64,000 bases of DNA from Ktedonobacter racemifer DSM 44963 (GTDB lineage: Bacteria > Chloroflexota > Ktedonobacteria > Ktedonobacterales > Ktedonobacteraceae). Within the stretch, counting starts at the first letter, position 1, and every line of letters starts with the position of its first letter. Below are positions 45,692-55,287 of the stretch, piece after piece. Both the position numbers and the translations under genes were made by a program. A model generated the notes under the pieces. It did not search any database and was not told the origin of the DNA. It saw only the letters and a list, made by a program, of their open reading frames with translations. The DNA is taken from NCBI RefSeq assembly GCF_000178855.1, contig NZ_ADVG01000004.1, positions 1,736,001-1,800,000 of the forward strand, written 5' to 3'.

Positions 45692-47111
45692 TCAGCCAGA
45701 GCTGCCCTCTCCGACAGGCGTTTCACCCTTCCCGAGGAACTCCCGGTAGGGACCTGGCTGGCCGCTCAGATACAAGATCGCCAGCGCTGCCAGGTTCAGC
45801 GCGGCATTGAGGTCGCGATCGATCACCAGCCCACAGGCCGGATGCTCGCAGACATAGATGCGCTCTGAAAGGTCTATCTCTTCTTTGATATGGTTGCAGC
45901 CAGAGCACAGTTTGGTGGAAGCAAACCAGCGATCTGCCCACAGCAGGTTTTCTCCTTGCCAGAACGTTTTGTAGCCCATTTGCCGCTTGAACTCGCCTAA
46001 TCCGACATCGCTGATTGCCAGAGCCAGCTTGTGGTTCAGTGCGCATCCCTGCCACATTGAGATCTTCAAGCACGACCACGGCAGGACGCCTCTGGGCATC
46101 CGAGATGCGAGCCTGGCGCAGCAGTTTTTTCATCTGCTTGGCTTTGACCTTGTTCGCAATGGTTTTCAGCAGGGGTTCTGGGGGCGGCTCCTTCTTTGAT
46201 CGCTTGCCACGCTTTGGCTTCACCTTGGCTTTCGGCTCTGACAACGTAGCAGCAATCTCAGCTTTGCGGATTTCACGTTCTTCTGGCGGAAGTTGGGCGC
46301 GGGTGAGCTGGCTCGTGCCTTTGTGGAGGGCATCCTCGCGCACATGAGAGACGCGGGCATACTTGCGCGCTAATTTTTGACGGGCTTTGGCGCGGTTCTT
46401 GCTCCCTTTCTGTTTCCGGGAGAGCCAGCGATGCAGCCGCTTGATCCGCTTGAGTTCGGATGTGAGGGCTTTGGGGTTGGCAATGGCACGCCCATCGGAG
46501 CATTGAGCCAGGGTTTTGATCCCGGTATCCACGCCGATCGGCGGACCAGCTGCCTGTGGGGGATCGGGCACCTGCTCACTCACCTGCACCGAGACAAACC
46601 AGCGCCCTGCCTCTTCACTGACCGTGGCCGAGAGCACAGCGACGCCGCTGGTAGGCAGATAGCCACACTCGTGCAGGCGCAGCCGTCCGAAGCGCGGCAG
46701 TTCAATGGCTTGCTCGTAAATATGAATGCTGCCTGTCAGTCGGAAACTGCCCACTCCTTTCCGTTTGGTCTTGGGCTTGGGGAACCCCGGCTTGCCCTTC
46801 CACTTGCCTTCTTTCTTGAGGCCACAGCGGCGGAAAAAGTTCCTGTAGGCTTGATCCAGATCGCGTAACGCCTCCTGCGGCGCGGCTTTTGACACCTCGT
46901 ACATCCAGGGAATCTCGGTTTGCTTGAGCGTGTTCAGTTCCCGGTGCAGTTCCATCGCGCTGATCCAGCGTTTCTCCTGCTGATAGACCTCTTGCTTGCG
47001 TCTGAGCCCCCAATTCCAGGACCAGCGCACTGCGCCTGCATGCTGTTTGCAGAGGGTGATTTGTTGGTGATTGAGATCTAATTGCGTGCGATAGCCGCGT
47101 GTAATCAGCAT
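45692..47111 (-). pseudogene. tnpB: TnpB of IS607 element 2, broken by one frameshift
   Basis: N-terminal part: MLITRGYRTQLDLNHQQITL; RuvC-I Asp in IGVDTGIKTLAQCSDG; RuvC-II Glu in VVVLEDLNVAGM. Just after this, near 46045, the frame is lost. One extra base restores NHKLALAISDVGLGEFKRQM, the zinc ribbon CSGCNH..CEHPACG and the last Asp in VIDRDLNAALNL, ending at 45692. Between RuvC-I and RuvC-II there is an unusual insert of about 65 residues rich in Lys, Glu and Pro (KAKVKPKRGKRSKKEPPPEP). Confidence 0.88.
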
Positions 47112-47146
47112 CGATCCGGTCCTGCCTGCATCTTAAGAACGCCTCA

Positions 47147-47749
47147 TCAAACGCACTCCTCGGTCCGCTCCTCTTTCATGAGAGATTCCACGCACTGCTT
47201 GATGCGTTCGGCTCTGTGCCGAGAGCCGCGCCTGCCGTACATCCGGGCCGCCATACTGGTAATGAGGCTGACAACGTCATCGACGAGATCGTCCTGCGTC
47301 TCATGGGGAAAGATGGCTTCGATGCGGCGTCCCTGGGCTTGGAGCAGCGTTGTGAGATACCTCCACCCAAAACGGGTGCCACGATCGCGGTGTTCGACAA
47401 GAATGGTGCCAATACTTGGGTCGGCCAGCAGCTTGAGGAATTTCGGGCGGTTGTCGTTGAGGCCCGATGCAATTTCGACGACTTCTTTGGCCACTGGGTA
47501 GCCACGGGCCGCCGCGTAGTCGTGCAGGCGTTGCACCTGGCGCTCGAGATCGCTTTTTTGATCAGCAGAGGACACGCGCGCATACAAGGCGATGCGCCCC
47601 GTCTCGGGCTTCTCCGCCACCGGATCGCGCACGATCACCGTCCCTGTGGGCGTTTGGTAGGCATCGAGGGTCCCGGCTTTATACCACCGCCAGGCGGTTT
47701 TATAGGTGACTCCAGCTTTTTTGGCATACTGACTTAACTTCATGTCCAT
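47147..47749 (-). CDS. tnpA: IS607-type serine recombinase TnpA (element 2)
   Basis: 200 residues, intact. N-terminal helix-turn-helix KLSQYAKKAGVTYKTAWRWY, catalytic serine in IALYARVSSADQKSDLERQ and the EHRDRGTRFGWRYL region. It is 35 bp upstream of the broken tnpB. Confidence 0.92.
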   Translation of the reverse strand: MDMKLSQYAKKAGVTYKTAWRWYKAGTLDAYQTPTGTVIVRDPVAEKPETGRIALYARVSSADQKSDLERQVQRLHDYAAARGYPVAKEVVEIASGLNDNRPKFLKLLADPSIGTILVEHRDRGTRFGWRYLTTLLQAQGRRIEAIFPHETQDDLVDDVVSLITSMAARMYGRRGSRHRAERIKQCVESLMKEERTEECV

Positions 47750-47799
47750 AGATTACCATGAAATATCCATATTAGTCAATGTACTCTAAATATATTTTT

Positions 47800-48533
47800 T
47801 TACCCCGCGATATTGATAATGAGCAAGGCGGGCGCGTCTGCTGGGGCGAAAGCAGGGATAAGGGAAAAAAACAGGAGAAGGAAGAGGATGAAGAGGCTCA
47901 AACTCGCAATAATCCACTTGGTAGCAGCTTGCTCACGGGCGGTCAAGAGGCGGCGGGAGCGATAGATCAGGATTCCCACCAGAAGAGGAAAGCTGAGCAT
48001 GGTGAACACCGTATTGATCAAGGCAAAGACCGGAGTTGTGAGGAAGGCAGAGAGCACGACGACCAGGCAGTTGACCAGATAAAACCCGAGCACCCAACGA
48101 GAGCCAAATCGGCCATTGGGAAAGGTAACGAGCGCGTACATGCCGAGCAGGCCCATTCCCAGACCGATCAAGAATTGTGTGGGTGTATACAGGACAGGAT
48201 AAGCAGCAGCAAGGGCTGGATAGTCGGCTCCCTCATAGGCCGATAAACCGACGAGAAAAGCACTCATGCCCAATGGGACCCATTGGCCAGGCTTCTTGAA
48301 GACGATGAGCAGCGCGATCCCGACACTGACCAGGATATAGAGCACCTGGATCACCGTATAGAGGGTAGCATAGGACGGGATGGAGAGGCCCAACTGCTCC
48401 AGGGCGCGCACATTGCCGGGGTGAGCGCACACCCATCGAGGCAAACCGTGTGCAAGTAGGTGTAGCCCAGCGGGAACCCAATGAGATGGCCAGCCAGGAT
48501 GAGCAGCGTATAGATGAGAAAGCCAATCGTCAT
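47800..48533 (-). pseudogene. Membrane sensor-like protein, N-terminal half
   Basis: The start MTIGFLIYTLLILAGHLIGF and YTYLHTVCLDGCALTP is in one frame. A single missing base near 48420 moves the rest into another, which continues VRALEQLGLSIPSYATLYTV and several membrane segments to IINIAG, where IS607 element 2 begins. The gene is thus inactivated twice: by a frameshift and by the insertion. The second half is at 45066-45582. Confidence 0.75.
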
Positions 48534-48703
48534 GAGCCGAACTGTGCCTGGACGATAGGGGGTATCTAATAGTTGATCAAAGCATAACCATCTATTGCAA
48601 TGATTATCCTTCTCACTTTAACCTACGCCTGTTTACCAAACAGCGGACTAGGCGGGAGGATGCACTACGAGCATCCTATGCACCTCTCTCTACTGAGAGA
48701 TGT

Positions 48704-50167
48704 TCACTCGTGAGATGATTCCAGGAACATCTCTGGGGGATCCCAGAAGCTCAACTGGACGGGAGGCCCGGCATCCTGGATCCTCTGCTGATTCTGCTGT
48801 TTCCACGCTTCATGCCGCGTCATGAGGAGCGCCTTGACCTCCGAGGTCGAGCGACATGCCGCCAGTTTCCGATCCCCCCAGCGTCCCGCGAGCGTCTGTG
48901 CGGCTTTGCGGTCGGCCTGGTCTGCGTAACCACAGACCAGGCACTTGAAGGTTTTCTGGTTCGGCCGATTAGCGCGATCGACATAATGGCAGCGGGGGCA
49001 TTCCTGAGAGGAATAGGCGGCTCGGACCGTGTGGGCTGCCATGCCCTGTTTGGCGGCGGCCCAGGCCAGCTGCTCTGGGATATGCCCCAGGTGAGAAGCA
49101 TACAGATAACTGTTCATCACCCTTGCTTTGAAGCGCATCGAGGCCACATTGAGGTCCTCATAAATGAGTCTGGCATCTCGATGATCTTTGACCAACGCAT
49201 TGACCGCCCGGTTGATCTCTTGCTTGACGTGACGGCTCAAGCGTTGCGACGTTTCAGAACTTGTCGAAGGAAGCTTGCCCTTTGGGACGCCTTTCTTTTC
49301 CAGACAGGCTCGCAGTTTCGCCTTGCGGCGACGCTTTTCCCGATCGTGCTTGTGCTGTCGGGCCATCTTGCCATGAAAACTGCCATACGCTTTATTGGTG
49401 GAGGTCGTGAGGAAATGGGCAATGCCCACATCGACGCCTACTGTAGGGGCGTCAGGCTTGGTTTGAAGAGGAACGTCCTCGTCAAAGGAGAGCGTCAGCC
49501 ACCAGACTCCATTGCGCTTGTGAAGTGTTGTGGATGCATTGAGCGTGCGGCCTTCGAGTGCTCGTTTGTGATAGGAGGCGAGTTTGACTGGGACTCGAAG
49601 CGGATTCCCGACATCTAAGGTGGACACGCGCAGCCAGTAGTCGAACGTGGAGTCCTCCGACTTCTCGAGCACCACCACGTTGACATTGGCTTGGATGACT
49701 GGCACACGCAGCACAGGGAGATCCCATTCGGTCCAGGTCGGTTCGCGGCGTTTGAAGGCGGACATCCGGCCTTCCGCCTGAGCCTTGGCCTGAGCGTAAT
49801 CAGCCACATCTTCCAGGTACGCCTGATAGGCGTTCGCTCGATTCGTGCGAACGCTTTTGGCAATGCCTGCGGCTTGCTGTATTGCCACTCGATGCAAGCG
49901 GTCGGAAAGATCGGTTTTGAAGACGGTTTCTTGGTACTTGTCCGGGCTTGTCTCGGCCTCGCAAAACAGGGTGGTGTACTGTTGGCACAGCGGCAAGTAA
50001 ACCGCCACAAGCTGATCGAGCGCCTCAAGTTTGCCAGGATTGGCCTCAATGAGACGGATATGGGTCACCGCTCGAGTGATGGTCTGCTTCGTCTTCTTTT
50101 TGCGCTTGCGCTTTTTTTTCTCATCAAGCGAGGCTTTTTGGGGCTTCTTGCTCACAGGCGGGTCCAT
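48704..50167 (-). CDS. tnpB: TnpB RNA-guided endonuclease, long form (element 3)
   Basis: 487 residues, about 100 longer than typical TnpB. It starts with a very basic tail (DEKKKRKRKKKTKQTIT). Catalytic residues are Asp in TVGVDVGIAHFLTTS, Glu in LIYEDLNVASM and Asp in ADQADRKAAQTL; the zinc ribbon is CPRCHYVD..CLVCGY. The extra length lies in the N-terminal half. The frame is unbroken, so the protein is probably functional. Confidence 0.9.
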   Translation of the reverse strand: MDPPVSKKPQKASLDEKKKRKRKKKTKQTITRAVTHIRLIEANPGKLEALDQLVAVYLPLCQQYTTLFCEAETSPDKYQETVFKTDLSDRLHRVAIQQAAGIAKSVRTNRANAYQAYLEDVADYAQAKAQAEGRMSAFKRREPTWTEWDLPVLRVPVIQANVNVVVLEKSEDSTFDYWLRVSTLDVGNPLRVPVKLASYHKRALEGRTLNASTTLHKRNGVWWLTLSFDEDVPLQTKPDAPTVGVDVGIAHFLTTSTNKAYGSFHGKMARQHKHDREKRRRKAKLRACLEKKGVPKGKLPSTSSETSQRLSRHVKQEINRAVNALVKDHRDARLIYEDLNVASMRFKARVMNSYLYASHLGHIPEQLAWAAAKQGMAAHTVRAAYSSQECPRCHYVDRANRPNQKTFKCLVCGYADQADRKAAQTLAGRWGDRKLAACRSTSEVKALLMTRHEAWKQQNQQRIQDAGPPVQLSFWDPPEMFLESSHE

Positions 50168-50732
50168 TCTGCTGCAAAGCCGCTAGCACTTGTTCCGTCT
50201 TGCGTTTGGCTTGTCTGCGACCATAAAGACGAGCGCAAAACGAGGGAATGATGCTGATAAAATCGCCCATGAGATCATCGTCGGCGGTATCAGCGGTGTT
50301 GACGATGACCAGTTTCCGTCCTTGCATAGCCAACAAGGTCTGAATATAGGCCACGCCAAAGCGAGAAGCGCGATCTTTGTGTTCAACCACGATCTGCCCG
50401 ATTTTGGGATCTGCCAGCAGCGCCAGAAACTTGGGCCGCTGATCGTTGATGCCACTGCCGCACTCTTTGACGACTTTGCTGACCGACCAGCCTTGGGCAT
50501 TGCACCAGGTCACCAGCCGCTCGGCTTGCCTTTCCAGATTGTCTTTGTTTTCGCTGCTTGAAACACGAGCATACACAGCGACGGCGTGGACCGGAACCGA
50601 GCGAAGCTCTGGCGGATCAATGATCACGGTGCCGGTGGGCAATTGATAGCCGGGAATCTGGCCGCGTTTCCACATACGCCAGGCGCTGTTATAACTGATC
50701 CCAATCTTCTTGGCATAACTCGATAACTTCAT
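50124..50732 (-). CDS. tnpA: IS607-type serine recombinase TnpA (element 3)
   Basis: 202 residues. Helix-turn-helix KLSSYAKKIGISYNSAWRMW, catalytic serine in AVYARVSSSENKDNLERQAE, and VVEHKDRASRFGVAYIQ. Intact, upstream of and overlapping tnpB. Confidence 0.93.
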   Translation of the reverse strand: MKLSSYAKKIGISYNSAWRMWKRGQIPGYQLPTGTVIIDPPELRSVPVHAVAVYARVSSSENKDNLERQAERLVTWCNAQGWSVSKVVKECGSGINDQRPKFLALLADPKIGQIVVEHKDRASRFGVAYIQTLLAMQGRKLVIVNTADTADDDLMGDFISIIPSFCARLYGRRQAKRKTEQVLAALQQNGPACEQEAPKSLA

Positions 50733-50745
50733 ACATCCAAGTATA

Positions 50746-51331
50746 CTCTATCTGCTTGAGATATGCAAGAGATGATGATACTTTGTGATGGTTGCTTATA
50801 CAAAATGGATACCTTGCGCACAGAGCTATCGAGTGCAGCCGTCATAATCATCTCCTGTTGAACACGGCTATGGCTAGCAATCGCTCTATCCAGCCGAACG
50901 TAGACGGTAACTGCGTTGAGTATAGCATGGCATCGTCTGAAAAACGTTACGATCGCTCTGATGCATAAGAGCCACGATATCCTTCACAGTGTCATTTTGA
51001 GTCGATGCGCAGCATTCCCGCTGTGCGCGCTCGCGAGCCGCGTGGGAAAGCAGCCAAGCTCTTGCTCTGTGAACCATGTGATGTCCATGTGTAGCATATG
51101 TTGGCCGCGAAAAGCAGAGGCAGGAGCGCCGAAAGTCTCGCAAGAGCACCAAAATGACTCACTGCCACGAATTGCTTCACGAATCAGAATCGCTGTCAGA
51201 ACCTGCTACAGAACAGCTATTAACTCGTCAGTGTAAAGCCGCTTCTAGCGTCAAGGCATTGCCACGATATAAGTAAGAACAGGTGCCAGAATATGCATAA
51301 AATTACAGCAATGTTCAGCCTGAAATGACGA
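50746..51331. other. Intergenic region without a recognisable gene
   Basis: About 590 bp. Short frames exist on both strands, for example a leftward one at 50992-51180 with a hydrophobic start, but none has a recognised family or good ribosome site. It may be debris between IS607 element 3 and the protease/nuclease gene. Confidence 0.4.
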
Positions 51332-51353
51332 GGCGCGCCGTTCATGGCGCGCC
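51332..51353. terminator. GC-rich hairpin downstream of the protease/nuclease gene
   Basis: GGCGCGCC, loop GTTCAT, GGCGCGCC. Rightward it is followed by GATGTTTGTTTTT, a terminator-like tail; leftward, the direction of the neighbouring gene, the T-tract is missing. Confidence 0.45.
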
Positions 51354-51380
51354 GATGTTTGTTTTTCGCGCTCGCGCCTG

Positions 51381-51631
51381 CTAAGCAGGGACCTGGCTTG
51401 TCGTGTCTGCTGGCGTTGTGCCCAGCTCCTGAGCGAAGCGAGGGTCCTGGAACTGGTAGGAGGGCGCGAGACTAGGCTGGGAATATAGTTGCTGTAGCTG
51501 CCTGGTTGGGATGGCTGTCAGAGCCGTACCGGGAATGCTTTGTTCGCCTGTAGCTTCGCGCCAGGCCGACTCCCAGATGGAGGCCAGGCACTGTGCTCCA
51601 TCAGCCATCAATTGTATAGTCTGCTCGCCTA
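51381..51631 (-). pseudogene. C-terminal fragment of the protease/nuclease gene, cut off by an IS630-type element
   Basis: Leftward from the insertion the frame reads GEQTIQLMADGAQCLASIWE and on to a stop at 51381 (SQVPA). Removing the element and one TA joins it in frame to NYMWQQL at 52864. It supplies about 83 residues; the start of this piece continues the S1/P1-like helical domain and the end is a low-complexity tail. Confidence 0.85.
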
Positions 51632-52861
51632 GTACTCTGTCATCCTTGATTTGATGAGCTGAAAAAGATGGAGTATCCTTGAAGGACAAACGAAACAGAT
51701 CCATTCAAGGAGGCTCCATGAAGAAGTATAGCGTCCAGTTAGATGCCCAGCAACGCCAGATGCTCGAAAGCCTGCTGACAGGAGGGAAGGCAACAGCGCG
51801 CAGTCAGACACACGCGAGAATTTTACTGAAAGCCGATCAGGCAGAGGGAGGGCCAGGGTGGACAGATGAGCAGATCGCCGAAGCGCTCTCAGTCGGAAGG
51901 GCCACAGTAGAACGGGTGCGCAAACGCTTTGTTGAGGGAGGGCTGTTGGATGCTCTGGTGCGGCGTCCACAGCCGGAACGGCCCCAGAAGCGGAAAATGG
52001 ATGGAGAACTGGAAGCACGCCTGGTCACGCTGGCCTGTAGCCAGACGGAAGGGGGACAAAAGCGTTGGACGATGCGGATGCTCGCCGAGAAGTTGGTGCA
52101 ACTGGGGTACATTGATCAGATCAGCCACAATACCGTCTGGGTCACACTAAAAAAAATGAACTGAAACCGTGGCGAAAAAAGCCTTTCTGCATTCCGCCAG
52201 AAGCGAATGCGGAATGTGTGTATCACATGGAGGATGTGCTGGAAGTGTACCAGCGTCCCTATGATCCGCGGGTGCCGAAGATGTGTATGGATGAGGGAAG
52301 CAAACAAGTGCTGGCTCACACGCGCAAGCCGATCCCGATGGAAGCCGGCGAGCCAGAGCGCGTCGATGACGAATATGAACGCAAAGGAGTGTGTAGCGTG
52401 TTTCTCGCCATGGAGCCGGAAACGGGAGCGTGCCAGGTGCGCGTGAGCAAGCGGCGAACCAAAAAGGACTGGGCGCTGTTTCTGCGTGATGTGATTGACC
52501 TTCACTACCCCCATGCCGAAAAAATTGTGCTCGTGATGGACAATCTCAACACGCATACGCCTTCCTCGTTTTACGAGGTCTTTGAGCCCGCAGAAGCTCG
52601 ACGGCTGACCGAAAAACTGGAGATCCATTACACGCCCAAGCATGGGAGTTGGCTGAATATGGCCGAGATCGAACTGTCCGTTCTCGCACGGCAATGCTTG
52701 TCCGATCGCTTTCCCAACATGCAGGCGCTTACTGCTCAGGTGGATGCTTGGCAGCAGGAGCGCAACCAGGCAAAAGTGACCATCAACTGGCGCTTTACCA
52801 CGGCTGATGCGCGCATCAAGCTCAAGCGTCTTTACCCATCCATTGAAGCATGACAGAATAC
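51632..52861 (+). mobile_element. IS630/Tc1-type insertion sequence, 1230 bp
   Basis: Terminal inverted repeats GTACTCTGTCAT (left) and ATGACAGAATAC (right) match at 11 of 12 bases. It is flanked by the TA duplication (51630-51631 and 52862-52863) typical of this family. It carries one transposase split over two frames. Excision with one TA restores an open frame through the host gene. Confidence 0.92.
51718..52853 (+). CDS. IS630-family transposase made by -1 frameshifting
   Basis: The first frame (51718-52164) encodes the helix-turn-helix half: TDEQIAEALSVGRATVERVR. It ends at TGA shortly after an A8 run (CTAAAAAAAATG, about 52147-52156). A -1 slip on this run continues NELKPWRKKPFCIPPEANAE into the DDE half: MCMDEGSKQVLAH, VLVMDNLNTHTPSSFY and HYTPKHGSWLNMAEIELSVL, supplying Asp, Asp and Glu. 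Frameshifting on an A-run is common in IS630 relatives, so the gene is probably functional rather than broken. The ribosome site is GGAGG. Confidence 0.88.
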
Positions 52862-54862
52862 TAGCTGCTGCCACATGTAGTTCAGACTATTGTGCATCTG
52901 GCTCCCGGTGTTGTAGGCGGCAATAATAGTCTCGGGCGGTAAGAACTGGAGGCTGTGGTGCATCATGGCGATAACAGCTAGCGCCGCTTGCTTCCCCCCG
53001 GTAATGGGTGGATTGAGCGTGATACCCGCTAATTTTTGGTTGACGCCATCCACAATCTCGGCGGTGAAGCGATTGACCATGGCCGTCTCGTAGGCGCTGT
53101 GTACGCCATGCTCAGATGGCTGATCTGGGTGTCCATGATGCAGATAGGAGACATGCAGTGGCTGGCAGGCGTCGCCCACATAGTGGGCCATTGTGCCTGC
53201 AATACAGACAAAGCTCGCGACGTCCTGTTGCTTTAAGGCCGCCACCATCTCATCGTACATCTGCCAGACGCGGAAGGGTAAGGCCCCGCGCTTGGTATCC
53301 ATATTGAGTGCGTCATAGAAGTTGTTCCAGAGCGCGATACTGACGTTGCGTTCGTCCTGGCACAGATCGAGCAACGTTTGCCCGTCAAAGGTCCCCTGTC
53401 CAGGCTGGTCCATGTCGGCGAAGTGGTTGGATTCGTCCTGCGGTCGCGTCGTCCTCCATACCAGGTCAGCCACGTCGGCCAGGGGCACAAACTGCCCACT
53501 ACCATGAATATGGGTTGTCCCCTGTACCAGTTGATCATCTCCGAAGGCGATGGCGTCTTTATTATTACTCATCAGTGTCTTGAGGTTGGGTGATTGGAGG
53601 ATGTCGCAGGCGCTGCTTGCGATTTTATAATGGCCAACCTCGCCCCAGTATTCGCGATGCCCCGTATTCCAGCTAGTGACAAGGTCCACATCTAGTTCAT
53701 GGCATACAATGCTCAGGCAACCTGCCAGGGCGAAGCGAAGTTGCGTGCTCCCCTGTGCCTTCTGAACTATATGCCCGCCCCATTGAAGCGCCAGGGGACG
53801 CAGGAGGGTAGGTGCCTTGACGGTGCTACCTCCTGATTTCTGTTGCCCCGGAGCGTGATCAGGATCAAGACACCAGATGGTTCCTGAATCGCCAGGCATA
53901 GTCTGGAGGGCTGGCTGTCCCGGACGGGAGCCGATCAGAAGCTCACTGACATAGTCAAAGCCTCCCATGGAGCAGTAGCGGTAGAAGAGGGCCTGGATCT
54001 CACCATACATCTTGCCTGAAGCCGCGCCATGCGCGCAGACGGGGAGGCCGATGAGGTCCAGGGAGATATTCTCAGGATTCAGATTCACGGGCGCACCCAG
54101 CTCGCCCAGGCCAAAGATCTGCGCTGTCCACTTGCTGAGATCCTCGATACGAATAAGCCCCGCGTCCAGGTTGAGGTAGGCATTTGTTCCGGACCAGTTG
54201 GGATAAACCTCCGCGAAGCTCCTTTTGCGCAACTGATTTGTAATTGCCTGGCCAATTGCCTGCCGTTGTCCATTAGAAATGGTGTAGACGGTATTGCCCG
54301 GCTCTCCACTCACATGCTGATTGGTCAGGACATAGATGTTATTGCCGTCTGTAACCAGGCAACCAGCTGAACCTATGTGCTCATGTCCCTGTGTATCGGT
54401 CACGAGTGGATAGCCTCCTCCAAGCATGTCATGAGGGAAGGCTACATCTCGTAGGGGTGGAGGCGCCTCCTGCTGCTCCGGAGCCAGGATCACGCAGGTG
54501 GGAACAATACGGCCATCTGGGAGATAGAGGAAGCGTGGCACCACCTGGTCCGGGTCCGACTCGATCAAGGCTTGTTGGGTCTGCCATTCTTTAACGAAGA
54601 CGAGCACGCAGGGCCAGGACCAGGATTGGACGATGGTATTCTCCAGCGTGCGCTTGGGAGATTGATGACGGTGGCGCCATTCTGTTTGCTTTACAGGTGT
54701 GTGTGCGTCGGGATCGTCCTGGCGAATGCGGTAAAGGCCAATGGCGGTCGCGACCACATTCTCCAGGTTTGCCAGGTGTACATGATAGGCATCCCGCGCA
54801 TCCAGCAGGTCGCGCACAGACAGCGACCTGAAGTTTCTGCCAGCATGGCTTGGGTGTGTCAA
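52862..54862 (-). pseudogene. Trypsin-like protease fused to an S1/P1-nuclease-like domain, interrupted by an IS
   Basis: A protein of about 750 residues before disruption. The N-terminal ~150 residues are an unrecognised domain (LSVRDLLDARDAYHVHLANL). A trypsin-like domain follows with His183 in VLTNQHVSG, Asp233 in NLDAGLIRIE and Ser326 in MPGDSGTIW. The C-terminal part resembles S1/P1 nucleases or zinc phospholipase C: YWGEVGHYKIASSA (406-418) and AHYVGDACQPLHVSYLHHG, with His560, Asp564 and His570 as candidate zinc ligands. There is no signal peptide, unusual for either family. An IS630-type element cuts off the last 83 residues. Confidence 0.8.
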
Positions 54863-55287
54863 GGCTTTCTCCTCTCAAGCAAACAACAAGCCGCCCACGT
54901 TGGCGACATAATTTGAGTAACCATAAAATGCGATTGAATTCTTTTGTATGTTTGGCACTCAATTGAATTCATGAGCGTATTACTCTAAATAAGACGCTGA
55001 AATGATTCTCTTTTCGTGTCTCTTTAAGTCTTCTCGCCGCAACGTGTCTCACAGGTTTATTAATATGAGGCGGGAGCCAGGGGGCAAGCAACCTGTCAAT
55101 GAATACCGGCCCTTGAAACAGCGATGCTCATATGGATGCGGATAAAAGGACTGTTGCTCTCTTTCATTTCTCCACATATACTGTTTCCTCAGCATGAGAA
55201 AAAGCTATGCTATACTTTGGGAATGGGGAATAGCAACAGGAGCGCATTCAAGGACGCGCTCCCATTCACTATGGATAGGATTTGTAG
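54863..55287. other. Intergenic region between divergent genes
   Basis: About 425 bp. It contains a decayed class B collar (CTTCTCGCCGCAACGTGTCT near 55029) without a palindrome. A possible -10 box TATACT near 55211-55216 faces the FAD oxidase gene. No gene is supported. Confidence 0.45.

Larger units (their letters stand above)
45583..47801 (-). mobile_element. IS607-family element 2, inserted in a membrane sensor gene
   Basis: Contains tnpA (47147-47749) and tnpB (45692-47111). Host sequence resumes on both sides with almost the same 15 bases (ATCAATATCGCGGGG before, ATCAATATTGCGGGG after, reading leftward). IS607 elements usually make no duplication, so the repeat is unexplained. Boundaries are taken at these GGGG tracts. 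Confidence 0.75.
48670..50745 (-). mobile_element. IS607-family element 3 (apparently intact)
   Basis: Contains intact tnpA (50124-50732) and tnpB (48704-50167), overlapping by 44 bp. It lies 170 bp from the disrupted sensor gene. Ends are approximate. It is the only one of the three IS607 elements here with both frames open. Confidence 0.85.

Noticed and set aside
50992..51180. 62-codon leftward frame with a hydrophobic start
   Set aside because: Its hydrophobic segment is too irregular for a clear signal peptide, no ribosome site is evident and no family was recognised.
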